Source of the DNA: AP-15 sp963788085
Lineage (GTDB): Bacteria > Pseudomonadota > Alphaproteobacteria > ATCC43930 > CGMCC-115725
NCBI GenBank assembly: GCA_963788085.1
Contig: CAWBFS010000007.1
Location: forward strand, 124,001-188,000
Direction of reading: 5' to 3'
DNA length: 64,000 bases
Shown: positions 17,944 through 27,462 of the stretch, one piece after another
Layout: each line of letters starts with the position of its first letter
Position numbering within the stretch: position 1 is the first letter of the stretch
Position numbers and translations under genes: made by a program
Notes under the pieces: model-generated
The model's database searches: none
Told to the model about the DNA's origin: nothing
Seen by the model: the letters and a program-made list of their open reading frames with translations, nothing else

Positions 17944-19638
17944 ATGACCAACCTTGCCGAGCAGCGGACACTTCCGCATGCCGCGACGCGGCGTTCGCGG
18001 CGGATATCCATCATTTGGATCGTGCCGCTCGTCGCGGTCGCGATCGGGGGCTGGCTCGCCTGGGATACGCTGTCGAAAGAAGGCCCGACGATCAAGATCT
18101 CCTTCGAGGGCGGGGAAGGGCTGCAGGCCGGCCAATCGCAGCTGAAGTACAAGGATATCGTGTTCGGCACGGTAAAAAGCCTGACATTGGCCCCTGATAA
18201 GACGCATGTCATCGTGACGGTCGCCACGACCCACCAGGCCGAGCCGCTGCTGACCGAGGGAACCTTGTTCTGGGTCGTCAAGCCGCGGCTCTTCGCCGGC
18301 AATATTTCCGGCATCGAGACGCTGCTCTCGGGCTCCTATGTCGGCATGTTGCCGGCTGACAAGGCGGGCAAGGACCAGCGGGAATTCGTCGGACGCGAGG
18401 ATCCCCCGGTTCTCGGAGCGCATGTGCCGGGCCGCACGTTCCTGCTGAAATCCAAGCGGATCGGCGCGGTCTCCGTCGGCTCGCCGATCTTTTTCCGCGA
18501 CCTCAATGTCGGTGAGGTGCTCGGCTGGGACATCGCGGACATGGCGGAATACGTGACGATCTACGCCTTCGTCCGGGCGCCCTATGACAGTTATGTGCAC
18601 GACGAGACCCGTTTCTGGAACGCGTCGGGTGTCTCGATCAAGCTCGGCGGAACCGGGGTCGAAGTGCAGATGGAGTCGTTGAAGGCGCTGCTGCTCGGCG
18701 GCGTCGCGTTCGAGACGCGAGTGGCGGATATCCATACGGCGGAGACACCCGAAAACCACGTCTTTCCCTTGTTTGCCGATCGCGAGACGGCAAACGCCGC
18801 CTCTTACACGCGAAAGATCGAAGCGATTTCTTACTTCCCGGGCTCCGTCAGCGGGCTCGCGCCCGGTTCCGAAGTCACGATGCATGGTCTCAAGGTCGGC
18901 GAGGTGACCGACGTGCGTCTCAGCTACGACGCCGCCAAGGACGCCATCGTGGCGCCCGTTCGCTACGAGGTGCAGCCGGAACGGGTCATCGGGGTCGGCA
19001 AGCGGGTGTTCGATACCGATGAGGAGGCAGTCGATGCGCTCCTCAAAAAAGGCCTGCACGCGAGCTTGCAGAGCGCCAGCCTGATAACCGGACAGCAGAA
19101 TGTGGCGCTCGAATTCGTCACAGATGAGCCGCCGGCGGAGGTCGCGATGGACGGGCCGGATTACGTCATACCGGCGACCGAAGGCGGCGGGTTTGCCGGC
19201 CTCACCGCCTCCGCGACCGAATTGCTCAACAAGGTCAACACGATGCCGTTCGACCAGATCGGCAAAAACCTCGACGGCATCCTAAAATCGGTCAACGACG
19301 TGGCGCAAGGCCCGCAAATGAAAAAGGCGCTGACCGAGCTCGCCGGGATGATCGCCTCGGCCCAGACCATGGTGCAGAGCCTCAACAGCGGCCTCAGCCC
19401 CGCGGCAAAGCAATTGCCGGAGGTCGCGGCCGGGCTGCAGAAGACCCTGGCCAACGCCAACAAGCTGGTCCTCTCGCTCGACAACGGCTATGGCGACAAC
19501 ACCAAGTTCAACCGGGATATGGATCGGTTGCTGGCGCAGGCCAATGACGCGCTTCGCTCGATCCGCGCGCTCGCCGATCTGTTGGCCCGCCATCCCGAGG
19601 CGCTGCTCAAGGGCCGGCCCGAGGGGCCGCTGGAATGA
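17944..19638 (+). CDS. pqiB: PqiB-like MCE (MlaD) domain protein
   Basis: 564 aa. One N-terminal membrane helix (ISIIWIVPLVAVAIGGWLAW, residues 21-40) anchors tandem MCE domains: KISFEGGEGLQAGQSQLKYK, LKSKRIGAVSVGSPIFFRDL and the third around SYFPGSVSGLAPGSEVTMHG. The last 130 residues are helical (SATELLNKVNTMPFDQIGKN). E. coli PqiB forms a hollow syringe-like tunnel that moves lipids between inner and outer membranes. It is followed by pqiC and pqiA with overlapping ends. Confidence 0.9.
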   Translation: MTNLAEQRTLPHAATRRSRRISIIWIVPLVAVAIGGWLAWDTLSKEGPTIKISFEGGEGLQAGQSQLKYKDIVFGTVKSLTLAPDKTHVIVTVATTHQAEPLLTEGTLFWVVKPRLFAGNISGIETLLSGSYVGMLPADKAGKDQREFVGREDPPVLGAHVPGRTFLLKSKRIGAVSVGSPIFFRDLNVGEVLGWDIADMAEYVTIYAFVRAPYDSYVHDETRFWNASGVSIKLGGTGVEVQMESLKALLLGGVAFETRVADIHTAETPENHVFPLFADRETANAASYTRKIEAISYFPGSVSGLAPGSEVTMHGLKVGEVTDVRLSYDAAKDAIVAPVRYEVQPERVIGVGKRVFDTDEEAVDALLKKGLHASLQSASLITGQQNVALEFVTDEPPAEVAMDGPDYVIPATEGGGFAGLTASATELLNKVNTMPFDQIGKNLDGILKSVNDVAQGPQMKKALTELAGMIASAQTMVQSLNSGLSPAAKQLPEVAAGLQKTLANANKLVLSLDNGYGDNTKFNRDMDRLLAQANDALRSIRALADLLARHPEALLKGRPEGPLE

Positions 19639-20204
19639 GAGTGGCGAGGCTCGTCGCTTTGATACTGGCGGCGGCGTTGGCCGCCTGCTCTTCCCCGAGC
19701 CCGGTACTCTATACGATCGCGGCCGTGCAGGGTCCGGCCCAGACCAGCGGACCCAAGGTGATTGCCCTTCAGCAGATCTCGATGGCGCGATACCTCGAAC
19801 GCTCGCAAATCGTCCGCTCGTCGGAAAACTACCGGCTCGACGTGATGTCGAACGACTGGTGGGGCGAGCCGCTGGGCGCAATGCTGAGCCGGGTGCTGAT
19901 CGAAGAATTGAGCCAACGCCTGCCGCACAGCACCGTAATCGGCGAGAGCGGCGCTGTGACGGCCTCGCCCGACGCGACGATCGAACTCAACGTGCAGCGG
20001 CTCGACGAGGACGCCTCGGGCAACCTCGTGCTGCAGGCGCAGGCCAGCGTCGACTTAAAGGGGCGGACCGGGCCGGCATTGCGCAATTTCCGCTTTGTCG
20101 TGTCACCGCCGACAGCGAGCATTCAGGGCGAGGTCACCGCGATCAGCACCGCGGTCGGCCAGCTCGCCGACGGCCTCACCTCGATGCTGGTCACAGGCCA
20201 CTGA
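19635..20204 (+). CDS. pqiC: PqiC-like outer-membrane lipoprotein (ABC-type transport auxiliary domain)
   Basis: 189 aa. A signal peptide ends in a lipobox (LAAALAAC, Cys about residue 18), followed by SPSPVLYTIA and a conserved core with LARYLERSQIVRSS-like sequence and WGEPLGAMLSRVLIEELSQR. This is the DUF330 / auxiliary family; PqiC docks PqiB to the outer membrane. The ATG overlaps the pqiB stop (ATGA), and its own TGA overlaps the pqiA ATG. Confidence 0.88.
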   Translation: MRVARLVALILAAALAACSSPSPVLYTIAAVQGPAQTSGPKVIALQQISMARYLERSQIVRSSENYRLDVMSNDWWGEPLGAMLSRVLIEELSQRLPHSTVIGESGAVTASPDATIELNVQRLDEDASGNLVLQAQASVDLKGRTGPALRNFRFVVSPPTASIQGEVTAISTAVGQLADGLTSMLVTGH

Positions 20205-21493
20205 TGCAGCACGTTGCCGACCGGCCAATGACGGAGCCCCAGCTGCGGGAGTGCCCGGGCTGCGGGCTGTTCCAAACCGTCCCTGCTTTGGCGACGGGCA
20301 CGTCCGCGCAGTGCGCGCGTTGCCCGACGATCCTGCGGCGGACCAGTGTGCACCAAATCCAACACATCATTGCGCTGACCCTGGCTGCGTTCGTCTTGCT
20401 CGCCGTCATGTGCTCGACGACATTGATGACCGTTGAAACCTCCGGCATCAGGCGCGCGGCGGATCTGTTCTCGGGACCCGAGGAGCTGGTTCGGCAGAAT
20501 ATGGGTGAGCTCGCCGCTGTAATAATATTCGTGACCGTGCTGGCGCCACTGTTGAGGCTGGTCGGCATACTCTATGTGCTGATCCGATTGCACGAAAGGA
20601 CGCCGCCCCGCCATCTGCGCACGATTTTCGCTTGGACCGAGCGCCTGCGCCCGTGGTCGATGCTCGAGGTCTTTGTTTTTGGTGTATTCGTCGCCTATGT
20701 GAAGCTCGGCGACCTGGTCACGATCGGGCTCGCGACCGGCGTCTATGCCCTGCTGGCGTTGACCTTCGTCCTCATCTGGATGGACTCCGCGCTCGACCGC
20801 GAGGCGGTATGGGAGAGGCTGTACCGGGGCAACCGTCGCGACGGCTCGCCGGGCCTCGCTGGCGAGATCGGCTGCGAAACCTGCGGCCTCGTCAGCGTGC
20901 CCCGCCCGGAAGACCCGCGCTGCCCCCGCTGCGAAAGCGTGCTGCACGAGCGCAAGCCGAACAGCGTGGCGCGGACCTGGGCCTTGGTCATCGCCGCCGC
21001 GGTCCTCTACATCCCGGCGAACTATTACCCCGTGCTGTCGGTGGTGCAGCTTGGCGCCGGCCAGCCCAGCACGATCCTCGGCGGCGTCGAAGAACTGTTG
21101 ACCGCGCGCCAGTATCCGCTCGCGGCGTTGGTGTTTTTCGCCAGCATCGCGGTGCCGATGCTGAAGCTCATCGGGCTCTCGTTCATGCTCGTCACGATCC
21201 AAACCGGCCGTTTGGGATGGTTGCGCGACCGCACGCGGCTCTACCACATCGTCCGCTTTATCGGCCGGTGGTCGATGATCGACATTTTCATGGAGTTGCT
21301 GCTCGGCGCGCTCGTCGCATTCGGTTCGGTGATCACGATCGAGCCCGGCGCCGGCGCCCTCGCCTTTTGCGCCGTCGTGATCCTAACGATGTTCGCGGCC
21401 GAAACTTTCGACCCGCGCCTCATGTGGGACGCCGCCGCCGCGCGCGAGCCGAGTGCGGTGCCGGCCGATCCCGGGCTCGCGCCCGGAAACTGA
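20204..21493 (+). CDS. pqiA: PqiA-like integral membrane protein with two zinc-ribbon-like motifs
   Basis: 429 aa. Two homologous halves each start with a four-Cys ribbon (CPGCGLFQ...CARC at residues 17-38, and CETCGLVSVPRPEDPRCPRC in the middle) followed by four membrane helices. This is the PqiA/YebS architecture. It forms the inner-membrane part of the Pqi lipid-transport system. In E. coli the order is pqiA-B-C; here it is B-C-A with one-base overlaps, so it is still one operon. Confidence 0.9.
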   Translation: MQHVADRPMTEPQLRECPGCGLFQTVPALATGTSAQCARCPTILRRTSVHQIQHIIALTLAAFVLLAVMCSTTLMTVETSGIRRAADLFSGPEELVRQNMGELAAVIIFVTVLAPLLRLVGILYVLIRLHERTPPRHLRTIFAWTERLRPWSMLEVFVFGVFVAYVKLGDLVTIGLATGVYALLALTFVLIWMDSALDREAVWERLYRGNRRDGSPGLAGEIGCETCGLVSVPRPEDPRCPRCESVLHERKPNSVARTWALVIAAAVLYIPANYYPVLSVVQLGAGQPSTILGGVEELLTARQYPLAALVFFASIAVPMLKLIGLSFMLVTIQTGRLGWLRDRTRLYHIVRFIGRWSMIDIFMELLLGALVAFGSVITIEPGAGALAFCAVVILTMFAAETFDPRLMWDAAAAREPSAVPADPGLAPGN

Positions 21494-21503
21494 GGCTCTT
21501 TCC

Positions 21504-21522
21504 TTTTGCCGAAATTGAATAG
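21504..21522 (+). promoter_or_regulatory. Shared upstream motif, site 1 (before the first AraC gene)
   Basis: TTTTGCCGAAATTGAATAG, ending 80 bases before the ATG of the first AraC-type regulator and just after the pqiA stop. The same core recurs before other units in this region (see the sites at 23623, 26345, 27354 and 29981). Confidence 0.55.
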
Positions 21523-21602
21523 CCGCCGCTCGCTTTCTTCGCCGAAGCTGCGAGCCGTAGACAGCATTTTGGCTGGAGAGGCCGGCGGCAAAGTGAACAA
21601 AA

Positions 21603-22589
21603 ATGCCCGGTAGCCGCGCGTCGGTATTCTGGGAGCCGGAGGAATTTGAGGACGCCTTGCGCGCCGACGGCGTTGCCGCCTTGCTCGTTACCGGCCCCGG
21701 GCAGTTTCGGGCGCGCCTGACGCAGATCTCGCTCGACCGCTTGCGCCTGGCAAGCGCCGAAGAGGAAGTGGCGCGCGTCGCGCTAGTCGCGGTGCCTGCA
21801 GATTCGATCCTCGTCTCGTGGCTGGTCGGCGGCAAACCGGGGCCGGTCTGGGGCGGGATCGAGATGCAGGCCGGCGAAATGCTGACCCTTGGTCCGGGGA
21901 GCCGGGTACATGCGAGAACCAGCGGGCCCTGCCGCTGGGACATCATCCGACTGCCGGAAAAGGAGCTCCTCTGTTATGGCCGCGCCATGTGCGGTCCCGG
22001 GCTTGACGTTCCGCCCGCACCAGCGGTCTGGCGGCCCACTCCCGCGGCGGCTCGGCATTTGGCCCAACTCCAGCGAGCCGTCACCCGAATGGCCGAAGCT
22101 CGGTCGGGAGCGCTCACCGATGCCGAAGCCGCGCACGGCATGGAGCAGCAATTGATCCATGGGCTGATCGAATGTCTCTCAGGCGGGCCGGCGCAGAACG
22201 AAACATCGGCCGCCCGTCGGCATCGCGGGATAGTTGCCGGATTTGAGGATCTGCTCCAGGCTGACCCGTTCCCGAGCATGACCGAAATCTCCTCGGCGCT
22301 CGGCGTCTCGGAGCGGACGCTGCGCGAGTGCTGCAAGAAGCATTTGGACATGGGCCCGAGCCGCTACCGTCACCTCCGCCGCATGCAACAGGCGCACCGC
22401 GCCCTGCGAACCGAAAATCCTGATACGGGAAGCGTCTCCGAGGTCGCCGAGCGATATGGCATCCGCGATCTCGGTCGGTTCGCCGGCGATTATTGCGCCC
22501 TCTATGGCGAATTGCCATCAGCTACTTTGCAGCGACATCACGGCGTAGCAGACCTTTCTCTGGGCCGGCCACGTGTGAAATTTTCGTGA
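21603..22589 (+). CDS. AraC-family transcriptional regulator, paralogue 1
   Basis: 328 aa. The N-terminal 200 residues form a cupin-like sensor with no recognised ligand motif. The C-terminal AraC DNA-binding domain is clear: MTEISSALGVSERTLRECCK is the first helix-turn-helix, then GMGP-like DMGPSRYRHLRRMQQAHRAL, and a second HTH ending GRFAGDYCALYGELPSATL. It is followed by a paralogue 71 bases downstream and preceded by the shared motif, so it is a candidate controller of the local regulon. Confidence 0.85.
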   Translation: MPGSRASVFWEPEEFEDALRADGVAALLVTGPGQFRARLTQISLDRLRLASAEEEVARVALVAVPADSILVSWLVGGKPGPVWGGIEMQAGEMLTLGPGSRVHARTSGPCRWDIIRLPEKELLCYGRAMCGPGLDVPPAPAVWRPTPAAARHLAQLQRAVTRMAEARSGALTDAEAAHGMEQQLIHGLIECLSGGPAQNETSAARRHRGIVAGFEDLLQADPFPSMTEISSALGVSERTLRECCKKHLDMGPSRYRHLRRMQQAHRALRTENPDTGSVSEVAERYGIRDLGRFAGDYCALYGELPSATLQRHHGVADLSLGRPRVKFS

Positions 22590-22660
22590 CTGATTTGACC
22601 TAATTCGACCGAGGGGCGATGGTACGCATCCGTTGACTCCCGGCCACCGAGGTCCAGCGG

Positions 22661-23611
22661 ATGCCTTCGAGTGCTGTGCGAACCTTCACGGACCCCGACG
22701 ATTACGCTACGACCATCCGAGCGGGAACAGTCGAGCTGACCGTCACGGGGCGGGGGGATTTCAACGCCAGACTGGCTCGCATTGATCTGCATCGGCTGCG
22801 GATGCAGCGGTTCTCCGACAATCTGCCGCGAATTTCCCACGCGGGCAATCTTATAAGCAGCCGGACTTACATTACGTTTCGCACCCGGCCCGGGCCAAGC
22901 CTGCTCCAGAGCGGGTTGGAGATAGATCCGTCCACCGTCTTACGGCATGGCCCCGCCCTCGATTATTATCAGCGTTCATCCGGCTCCGCTTCCTTCGGCA
23001 CAATGTCGCTGCCGGTCGAGGATATTGCATCGGTCGGGGGGGCGATGGTCGGGATCGATCTGACGCCGTCGCACGACGCAATCCTGATCAGTCCGTCACC
23101 GGCCGCAATGTCAAACCTCCAGCGGCTCCACGCGGCGGCCGGGCAACTGGCGGACGAGGCCCCGGAAATTATCGCCAATCCGGATGCAGCACGTGGGCTG
23201 GAGCAGGCATTGGTCGAAGCCAAGGTCGGCTGCCTTGGCGATCAAAAGGGGCACGAGAACACCCTGGCGCAGGGGCAGCACGCGATCGTGATGCGCCGGT
23301 TTCGCAGGCTGGTGGAGGAAAATCCCGAGCAACCACTTTACATCCCAGAGATATGCAAGGCGATCCGGGTGGCGAGCCGGACGTTGCGGATGTGCTGCCA
23401 GGAGCATTTGGGGATGGGGCCAAAGCGCTACCTGCTGCTGCGCCGCTTGCATCTGACGCGGCGGGCATTGCGCGAGGCGGCGCCTGATGCAACGACAGTA
23501 ACCGACACCGCGACGCGGTATGGCTTTTGGCAACTCGGGCGCTTCGCCGTCGAATACCAGTCCCTGTTCGGCGAGTCTCCGTCCGCCACACTTCGCCGAA
23601 AATCCGAGTAG
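22661..23611 (+). CDS. AraC-family transcriptional regulator, paralogue 2
   Basis: 316 aa, same layout as the preceding gene: an N-terminal sensor (shared patterns VTGRGDFNARLARIDLHRLR versus VTGPGQFRARLTQISLDRLR) and a C-terminal AraC domain with YIPEICKAIRVASRTLRMCC, LGMGPKRYLLLRRLHLTRRA and YGFWQLGRFAVEYQSLFGES. The two genes are diverged tandem duplicates. No shared motif precedes this copy, so it may be read from the first gene's transcript. Confidence 0.85.
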   Translation: MPSSAVRTFTDPDDYATTIRAGTVELTVTGRGDFNARLARIDLHRLRMQRFSDNLPRISHAGNLISSRTYITFRTRPGPSLLQSGLEIDPSTVLRHGPALDYYQRSSGSASFGTMSLPVEDIASVGGAMVGIDLTPSHDAILISPSPAAMSNLQRLHAAAGQLADEAPEIIANPDAARGLEQALVEAKVGCLGDQKGHENTLAQGQHAIVMRRFRRLVEENPEQPLYIPEICKAIRVASRTLRMCCQEHLGMGPKRYLLLRRLHLTRRALREAAPDATTVTDTATRYGFWQLGRFAVEYQSLFGESPSATLRRKSE

Positions 23612-23622
23612 CAGCGGCGTCT

Positions 23623-23641
23623 TTCTGCCGAAATTGCATAG
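23623..23641 (+). promoter_or_regulatory. Shared upstream motif, site 2 (before ompA-like gene 1)
   Basis: TTCTGCCGAAATTGCATAG, ending 82 bases before the start of the first OmpA-like lipoprotein gene. It differs from site 1 mainly by C for A before ATAG. Confidence 0.55.
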
Positions 23642-23723
23642 TCGGCCGGAAGATCGGACGCCTAAGGTTGACGCTCGGGCAAGGTTTGCCCGGCCACCCT
23701 GAACCCCATTCGGAGACTGTGCC

Positions 23724-24263
23724 ATGATCATGAACCTGACAGTCGCGTCGCGGGTTATTCCCCTCTCCGCGCTGATGTTGGGTGCTTGCGTATCGCAGAG
23801 CGCCTACGAAAAGCAGGGAGCAGAGCTTCAGCAAGCTCGCGCCCAAGCGACGGCGGAGCAGTCACAGATCGCCAAGATGCAGCAAGAGCAGAAATGGGTC
23901 GTCGCCGGCGACATGCTGTTTCCGGAGGGCGGTTATCAGCTCAGCGCCAACGGCAAGCAAGCGCTCAACCAGTACGTTCCCAAGCTGCAGGGCCTGCAGA
24001 ACGCCAAAGTGGTCGTCTACGGCTATACCGATAACCTGCCGGTCGGACCGGCGCTGCAACGGGTCGGCGTTGCCAACAACATCGATCTGTCCTCACGCCG
24101 CGCCGACAAGGTCGTCGCGTATCTCGAGGCGCAGGGCGTCAACCCCAACGTCATCTCAGCCAAGGGGTTTGGCAACTCGCATCCAGTCGCCGCGAACGAG
24201 ACGCCTGACGGCCGCGCGAAGAACAGGCGCATCGAGATCGTGCTCGAAGGCCCCGGCGCCTGA
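23724..24263 (+). CDS. OmpA-family lipoprotein, paralogue 1
   Basis: 179 aa. The signal peptide ends in a lipobox (ALMLGAC), giving an N-terminal lipid anchor. A short coiled stretch (KQGAELQQARAQATAEQSQI) leads to a C-terminal OmpA-like peptidoglycan-binding domain with VVVYGYTDNLPVG, NIDLSSRRADKVVAYLEAQG and RAKNRRIEIVLEG. The Asp and Arg residues that bind diaminopimelate in this fold are kept. Likely tethers outer membrane to wall. A paralogue lies at 27463-28029. Confidence 0.88.
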   Translation: MIMNLTVASRVIPLSALMLGACVSQSAYEKQGAELQQARAQATAEQSQIAKMQQEQKWVVAGDMLFPEGGYQLSANGKQALNQYVPKLQGLQNAKVVVYGYTDNLPVGPALQRVGVANNIDLSSRRADKVVAYLEAQGVNPNVISAKGFGNSHPVAANETPDGRAKNRRIEIVLEGPGA

Positions 24264-24332
24264 ACCCCCCTAAGGGGAATGAATGATAGCAGCTGGGAAA
24301 TCGCCGAACTGTTCGAGACATGGAGGTTAAAG

Positions 24333-26038
24333 GTGAAATTTCTACATCCCACGTGGCCAAGGCTCGGCGCGTTTGCCGCCGGGTCGTTGCTGGCCGCAGC
24401 CGCGGTTATAAACCCGGCGCAAGCGCAGGAGAAGCGGCCCAACGTTGTCATGCTGATGAGCGACGACACGGGATGGGCCGATCTCGGTGCCTACCTCGGT
24501 GGCGGCGCGCTCGGCCATCCGACGCCGAACCTCGACCGGATCGCCAAGGAAGGCGCGATATTCACCAATTGGTATGGCCAGGCCAGCTGCACGGCGGGCC
24601 GCGCATCGTTCATGACCGGGCGCATCCCGATCCGTTCGGCCCTGTCGGTCGTCGTCGTTCCCGGCGACCCGAACGGCCTCGGGAAAGAGACGCCGACGAT
24701 CGCCGAGTTCTACCAGAAGAACGGCTATTCCACCTACTTCTCCGGCAAATGGCATCTGGGCGACGTGGAAAAGTTCTACCCGATCAATCACGGCTTCGAC
24801 AAAATGAAAGAGTTCGCTGCCTACTATCCGGGCGTCTACGGTTACAGCGACATGGCTCCCAACGCGCACCCGTGGTTCCCGAAAGGTAATGCTGAATATT
24901 GGAAGATGTATACGAGCGTCGTGAACCTCTACGAATGGGAAGGCACGGCGGGCAAGCCGGCGGTCAAGGGTGATAACGGCGCAGGTGATCACGCTGGAAA
25001 ACCTGGCGGATTTCGACATGCGGCAGACCGATTCGGCGCTCGAATACATCAATAAGCACGCAAAGGACAGCAAGCCGTTCTTCATGGACGTCAATTTCAT
25101 GAAGATGCACCAGCCTACCAGCCCGAACAAGATGTTCGCGGGCAAATCGCACCTCGGCAACTACTCGGATTCGATGCTGGAGCTCGACTACAACGTCGGC
25201 CGGATCATGGACGCCATCCGCGCGGAAGCACCCGACACGATTGTCATCTTCACCGCCGACAATGGCGCGTGGCAGGATGCCTGGCCCGACGCCGGGACAC
25301 ATCCGTTCCGCGGCGAAAAGGGTTCAGCCTTCGAGGCCGGCTGGCGGGTTCCGGGCATCATGTGGGCGCCGGGACAGGATTCCGGCGGGCCAGGTCCTGC
25401 ACGAGATGATGTCGCATATGGACGTGTGGCCGACGACCGCCACGATGGCCGGCCTCAAGGCGCCGCCCAAGGGCGAGATGATGGACAACAACGGCAAGCC
25501 GATCTACTTCGACGGCATCGACAACTCGCGCCTACGTGACGGGCAAGGCCAAGCATTCGGCTCGCAACGGCTGGATCTATATCGACGGCGAGAACTTCTC
25601 TGGCGTCCGCGCTGACGTCACTCTCGACCCGGATGCGCCCGACATAAAGATAGCGTGGAAGGCGCTCTATTCTTCGAAAGACACCTGGATGGGCCCGACG
25701 TTGAATATGGGTGCCGTCCCTTCGATCTACAACCTGACCATGGACCCCTACGAGAAATACGACATGATGTTCAATGGCGCGGTCGCGACCCGCAACCCGC
25801 CTCCTCGCCGGGCCGCTACGCGGGCATGGACAATGGTTGGGCCCTTTCGCTGATCGACATTCCCCTCTCGGAGTTCAACCAGTCGATCGTCAAGTATCCG
25901 AACATCGAGCGCTTCCCGGGCGGCGCCTCGAACGACATGATCCCGAATCTGCAAAACCCGAAAAACCCACTGCCCTACGATCCGATTAAGACTGTCGAAG
26001 ACCGTCGGAGCGGGCGGGGGCTGACCGCGGCTGGATAA
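24333..26038 (+). pseudogene. Exported arylsulfatase, interrupted by four frameshifts
   Basis: Begins at GTG 24333 (GGAGG 7 bases upstream) with a signal peptide (RLGAFAAGSLLAAAAVINPA). Sulfatase signatures are present: NVVMLMSDDTGWADLG (metal-binding Asp pair), ASCTAGRASFMTGR with Cys in the C-x-A-x-R formylglycine motif, SGKWHLGD and FTADNGAWQDAWPDAG. The frame changes near 24980, 25380, 25525 and 25795, yet each segment is well conserved and almost nothing is lost. It may be young decay or consensus error. A formylglycine-generating enzyme lies 6.6 kb downstream. Confidence 0.75.
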
Positions 26039-26436
26039 AAAAACCGACCGAATACCGCGCTGTCAGCCATGCCAGGCAGCGCGGGTTCTGACGAGCATCG
26101 GGGTAATCTTCGCCTTCGCAACCCTCTGGAGCGACCAGTGCGCGGCGCAGTCAGGCGCGACATCCATCACGCAGCCTCCTCAATGCGGGCTCGTGCCCAG
26201 ACGACTGTTCGGTTTCATCGGGTGCCGGCCGGCGCCACACGCTCCCTCACGGCCTCGAAGGCCAGGACACATTCGGGTTGCCGGCCGAGCTCGGTCAGCC
26301 AGCGTAGCTCAACAAACCAGGCAATGCCGAGATAGTAGGCAGCATTTTTGCCGAATTCTGCATAGCGTGCTGTTCAGCTCGCGAGCATGATCACCTCGGG
26401 AGTCTTTGCCAGCACGTCCAACATCGGAGGACAAAG
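26039..26436. other. Intergenic stretch, 400 bases, no gene recognised
   Basis: Starts with a possible terminator hairpin (CGCGCTGTC...GGCAGCGCG near 26058-26081). The middle (26090-26340) has only short GC-rich shadow ORFs. The right end carries a shared-motif copy (26345-26365) and GGAGG just before the next gene. Confidence 0.5.
26345..26365 (+). promoter_or_regulatory. Shared upstream motif, site 3
   Basis: TTTT followed by TGCCGAATTCTGCATAG, ending 71 bases before the ATG at 26437. It has one base more between TGCCGAA and GCATAG than site 2. Confidence 0.5.
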
Positions 26437-26916
26437 ATGCAAACAAGGCATCTCTTGGACGGCGTCGCGGTGATCGCCGCGCTTGCGTTCTCCGCGCCAG
26501 CGTTGGCGCAACCAGCCAGTCCATCAGGCGGAAACGCGATGGGAATGCCCGGCCCGAACCCCGGCGGCAGCGGTCTGACGCCGTACAGCACCGGTGCACC
26601 CACCTCTGCCCCGGCGGCGGCGGCGTCGCCGGCATCGAGCTCGGCGACGCCGCCGATGCACCATCGCCACCACCACGCTACTCACGCGGCTGCCCACCGC
26701 AAAATGGCGCCCTTGACTGGAAATTCGGCTGCTCAGCTAAACCAGCAAGAGCTCGCCCGAGTTCAGACAGGCAGCTCGATGCCGCCATCGGCAGCCCCAG
26801 TCGGCGCGCCGCCGCCACCGGCCCGGATGCCGAGCTCGTCAGGGGGGAACAGTATGGGAACGCCCTATAGCAGCGGCTTCCCGCATGAGAGCGAGCACGG
26901 CACCGTGCAACATTGA
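26437..26916 (+). CDS. Exported Pro/Ser/Ala/His-rich protein, hypothetical
   Basis: 159 aa. A clear signal peptide (VAVIAALAFSAPALAQ, cleavage after ALA) precedes a low-complexity mature part. It contains GGNAMGMPGPNPGG and a later echo GGNSMGTPYSSG, and a histidine cluster MHHRHHHATHAAAHR at about residues 75-90 that could bind metal. No family recognised. GGAGG lies 8 bases before the ATG and the shared motif lies upstream. Confidence 0.65.
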   Translation: MQTRHLLDGVAVIAALAFSAPALAQPASPSGGNAMGMPGPNPGGSGLTPYSTGAPTSAPAAAASPASSSATPPMHHRHHHATHAAAHRKMAPLTGNSAAQLNQQELARVQTGSSMPPSAAPVGAPPPPARMPSSSGGNSMGTPYSSGFPHESEHGTVQH

Positions 26917-26938
26917 TCCGGCTTGGGAACTCAATCGA

Positions 26939-27330
26939 GTGTCTGAGCATACGGTAACGGGGGATTGGAGCCCCCTTTACTGGAAATATCTCATACTTGC
27001 CCCAGTCATTGGGTTGGCTCAGTTGCTGATCCAGCTCTTCGTCAACTACAACCTGCGCGAGGGATGAAAGCCCGTGGGTGTTCGGCGCGGTCGCCAACAA
27101 CATCTGGTCCTTCGGCGGCCCGCCAGGCAGCAGCGACCGGACCAACCAGTTTCTGCTCAATCCCTTCTGAGCTTCCATTTTGGCGACGGATGGTCCCTGG
27201 ATGATCCCTGGCATCGTCACCAAACATCACGACGAATTGGATCGCGAGTGGGGCAAGTGGACCGTCCCGGTCGGCGGCTTTCGGGAAAGCGCCGTCCGTC
27301 ACGCTCCACCACCCGCGGAGTAGCGACGGA
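26939..27330 (+). pseudogene. Fragments of an outer-membrane transporter-like protein
   Basis: Pieces of one recognisable family occur in several frames. QLLIQLFVNYNLREG ends at 27061; GAVANNIWSFGGPPGSSDRT then NQFLLNPF ends with a stop at 27171; then FHFGDGWSL and GKWTVPVGG follow. In intact relatives, beta-barrel proteins often found near sulfatases, these motifs run in the order NNIWS, LLQPFVNYN, GWYLTSSP, KWTVPVGGG. Here the segments are broken and part of NQLLIQPFVNYN appears before NNIWS, so pieces are rearranged or duplicated. Confidence 0.55.
26959..26978 (+). terminator. Possible intrinsic terminator
   Basis: GGGGG, a 7-base loop, CCCCC, then TTT. It lies 43 bases after the stop of the exported His-rich gene. 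The T-run is short. Confidence 0.35.
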
Positions 27331-27353
27331 GCGTCGCATTCCCGCTTTCGGGA

Positions 27354-27373
27354 TTTCCGCCGAAAGTGAATAG
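27354..27373 (+). promoter_or_regulatory. Shared upstream motif, site 4 (before ompA-like gene 2)
   Basis: TTTCC followed by GCCGAAAGTGAATAG, ending 89 bases before the ATG of the second OmpA-like gene. Confidence 0.5.
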
Positions 27374-27462
27374 AACTCACGGTTTAGCGCTCGCGATAAT
27401 CGCACATGGGGCGCCCACAGGGGAAATTGCAAGCGCGCACACATCAGCAAGGGGAGAAAGAA

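Noticed and set aside
17755..19059. 434-codon minus-strand ORF opposite pqiB
   Set aside because: Composition is that of a high-GC antisense shadow, while pqiB on the plus strand has clear MCE domains. The same holds for long shadows opposite ftsI, the large sulfatase and the class III aminotransferase.
23592..23611. Motif-like TTCGCCGAAAATCCGAGTAG just before site 2
   Set aside because: It is the last codons and stop of the second AraC gene and the ATAG element is absent.
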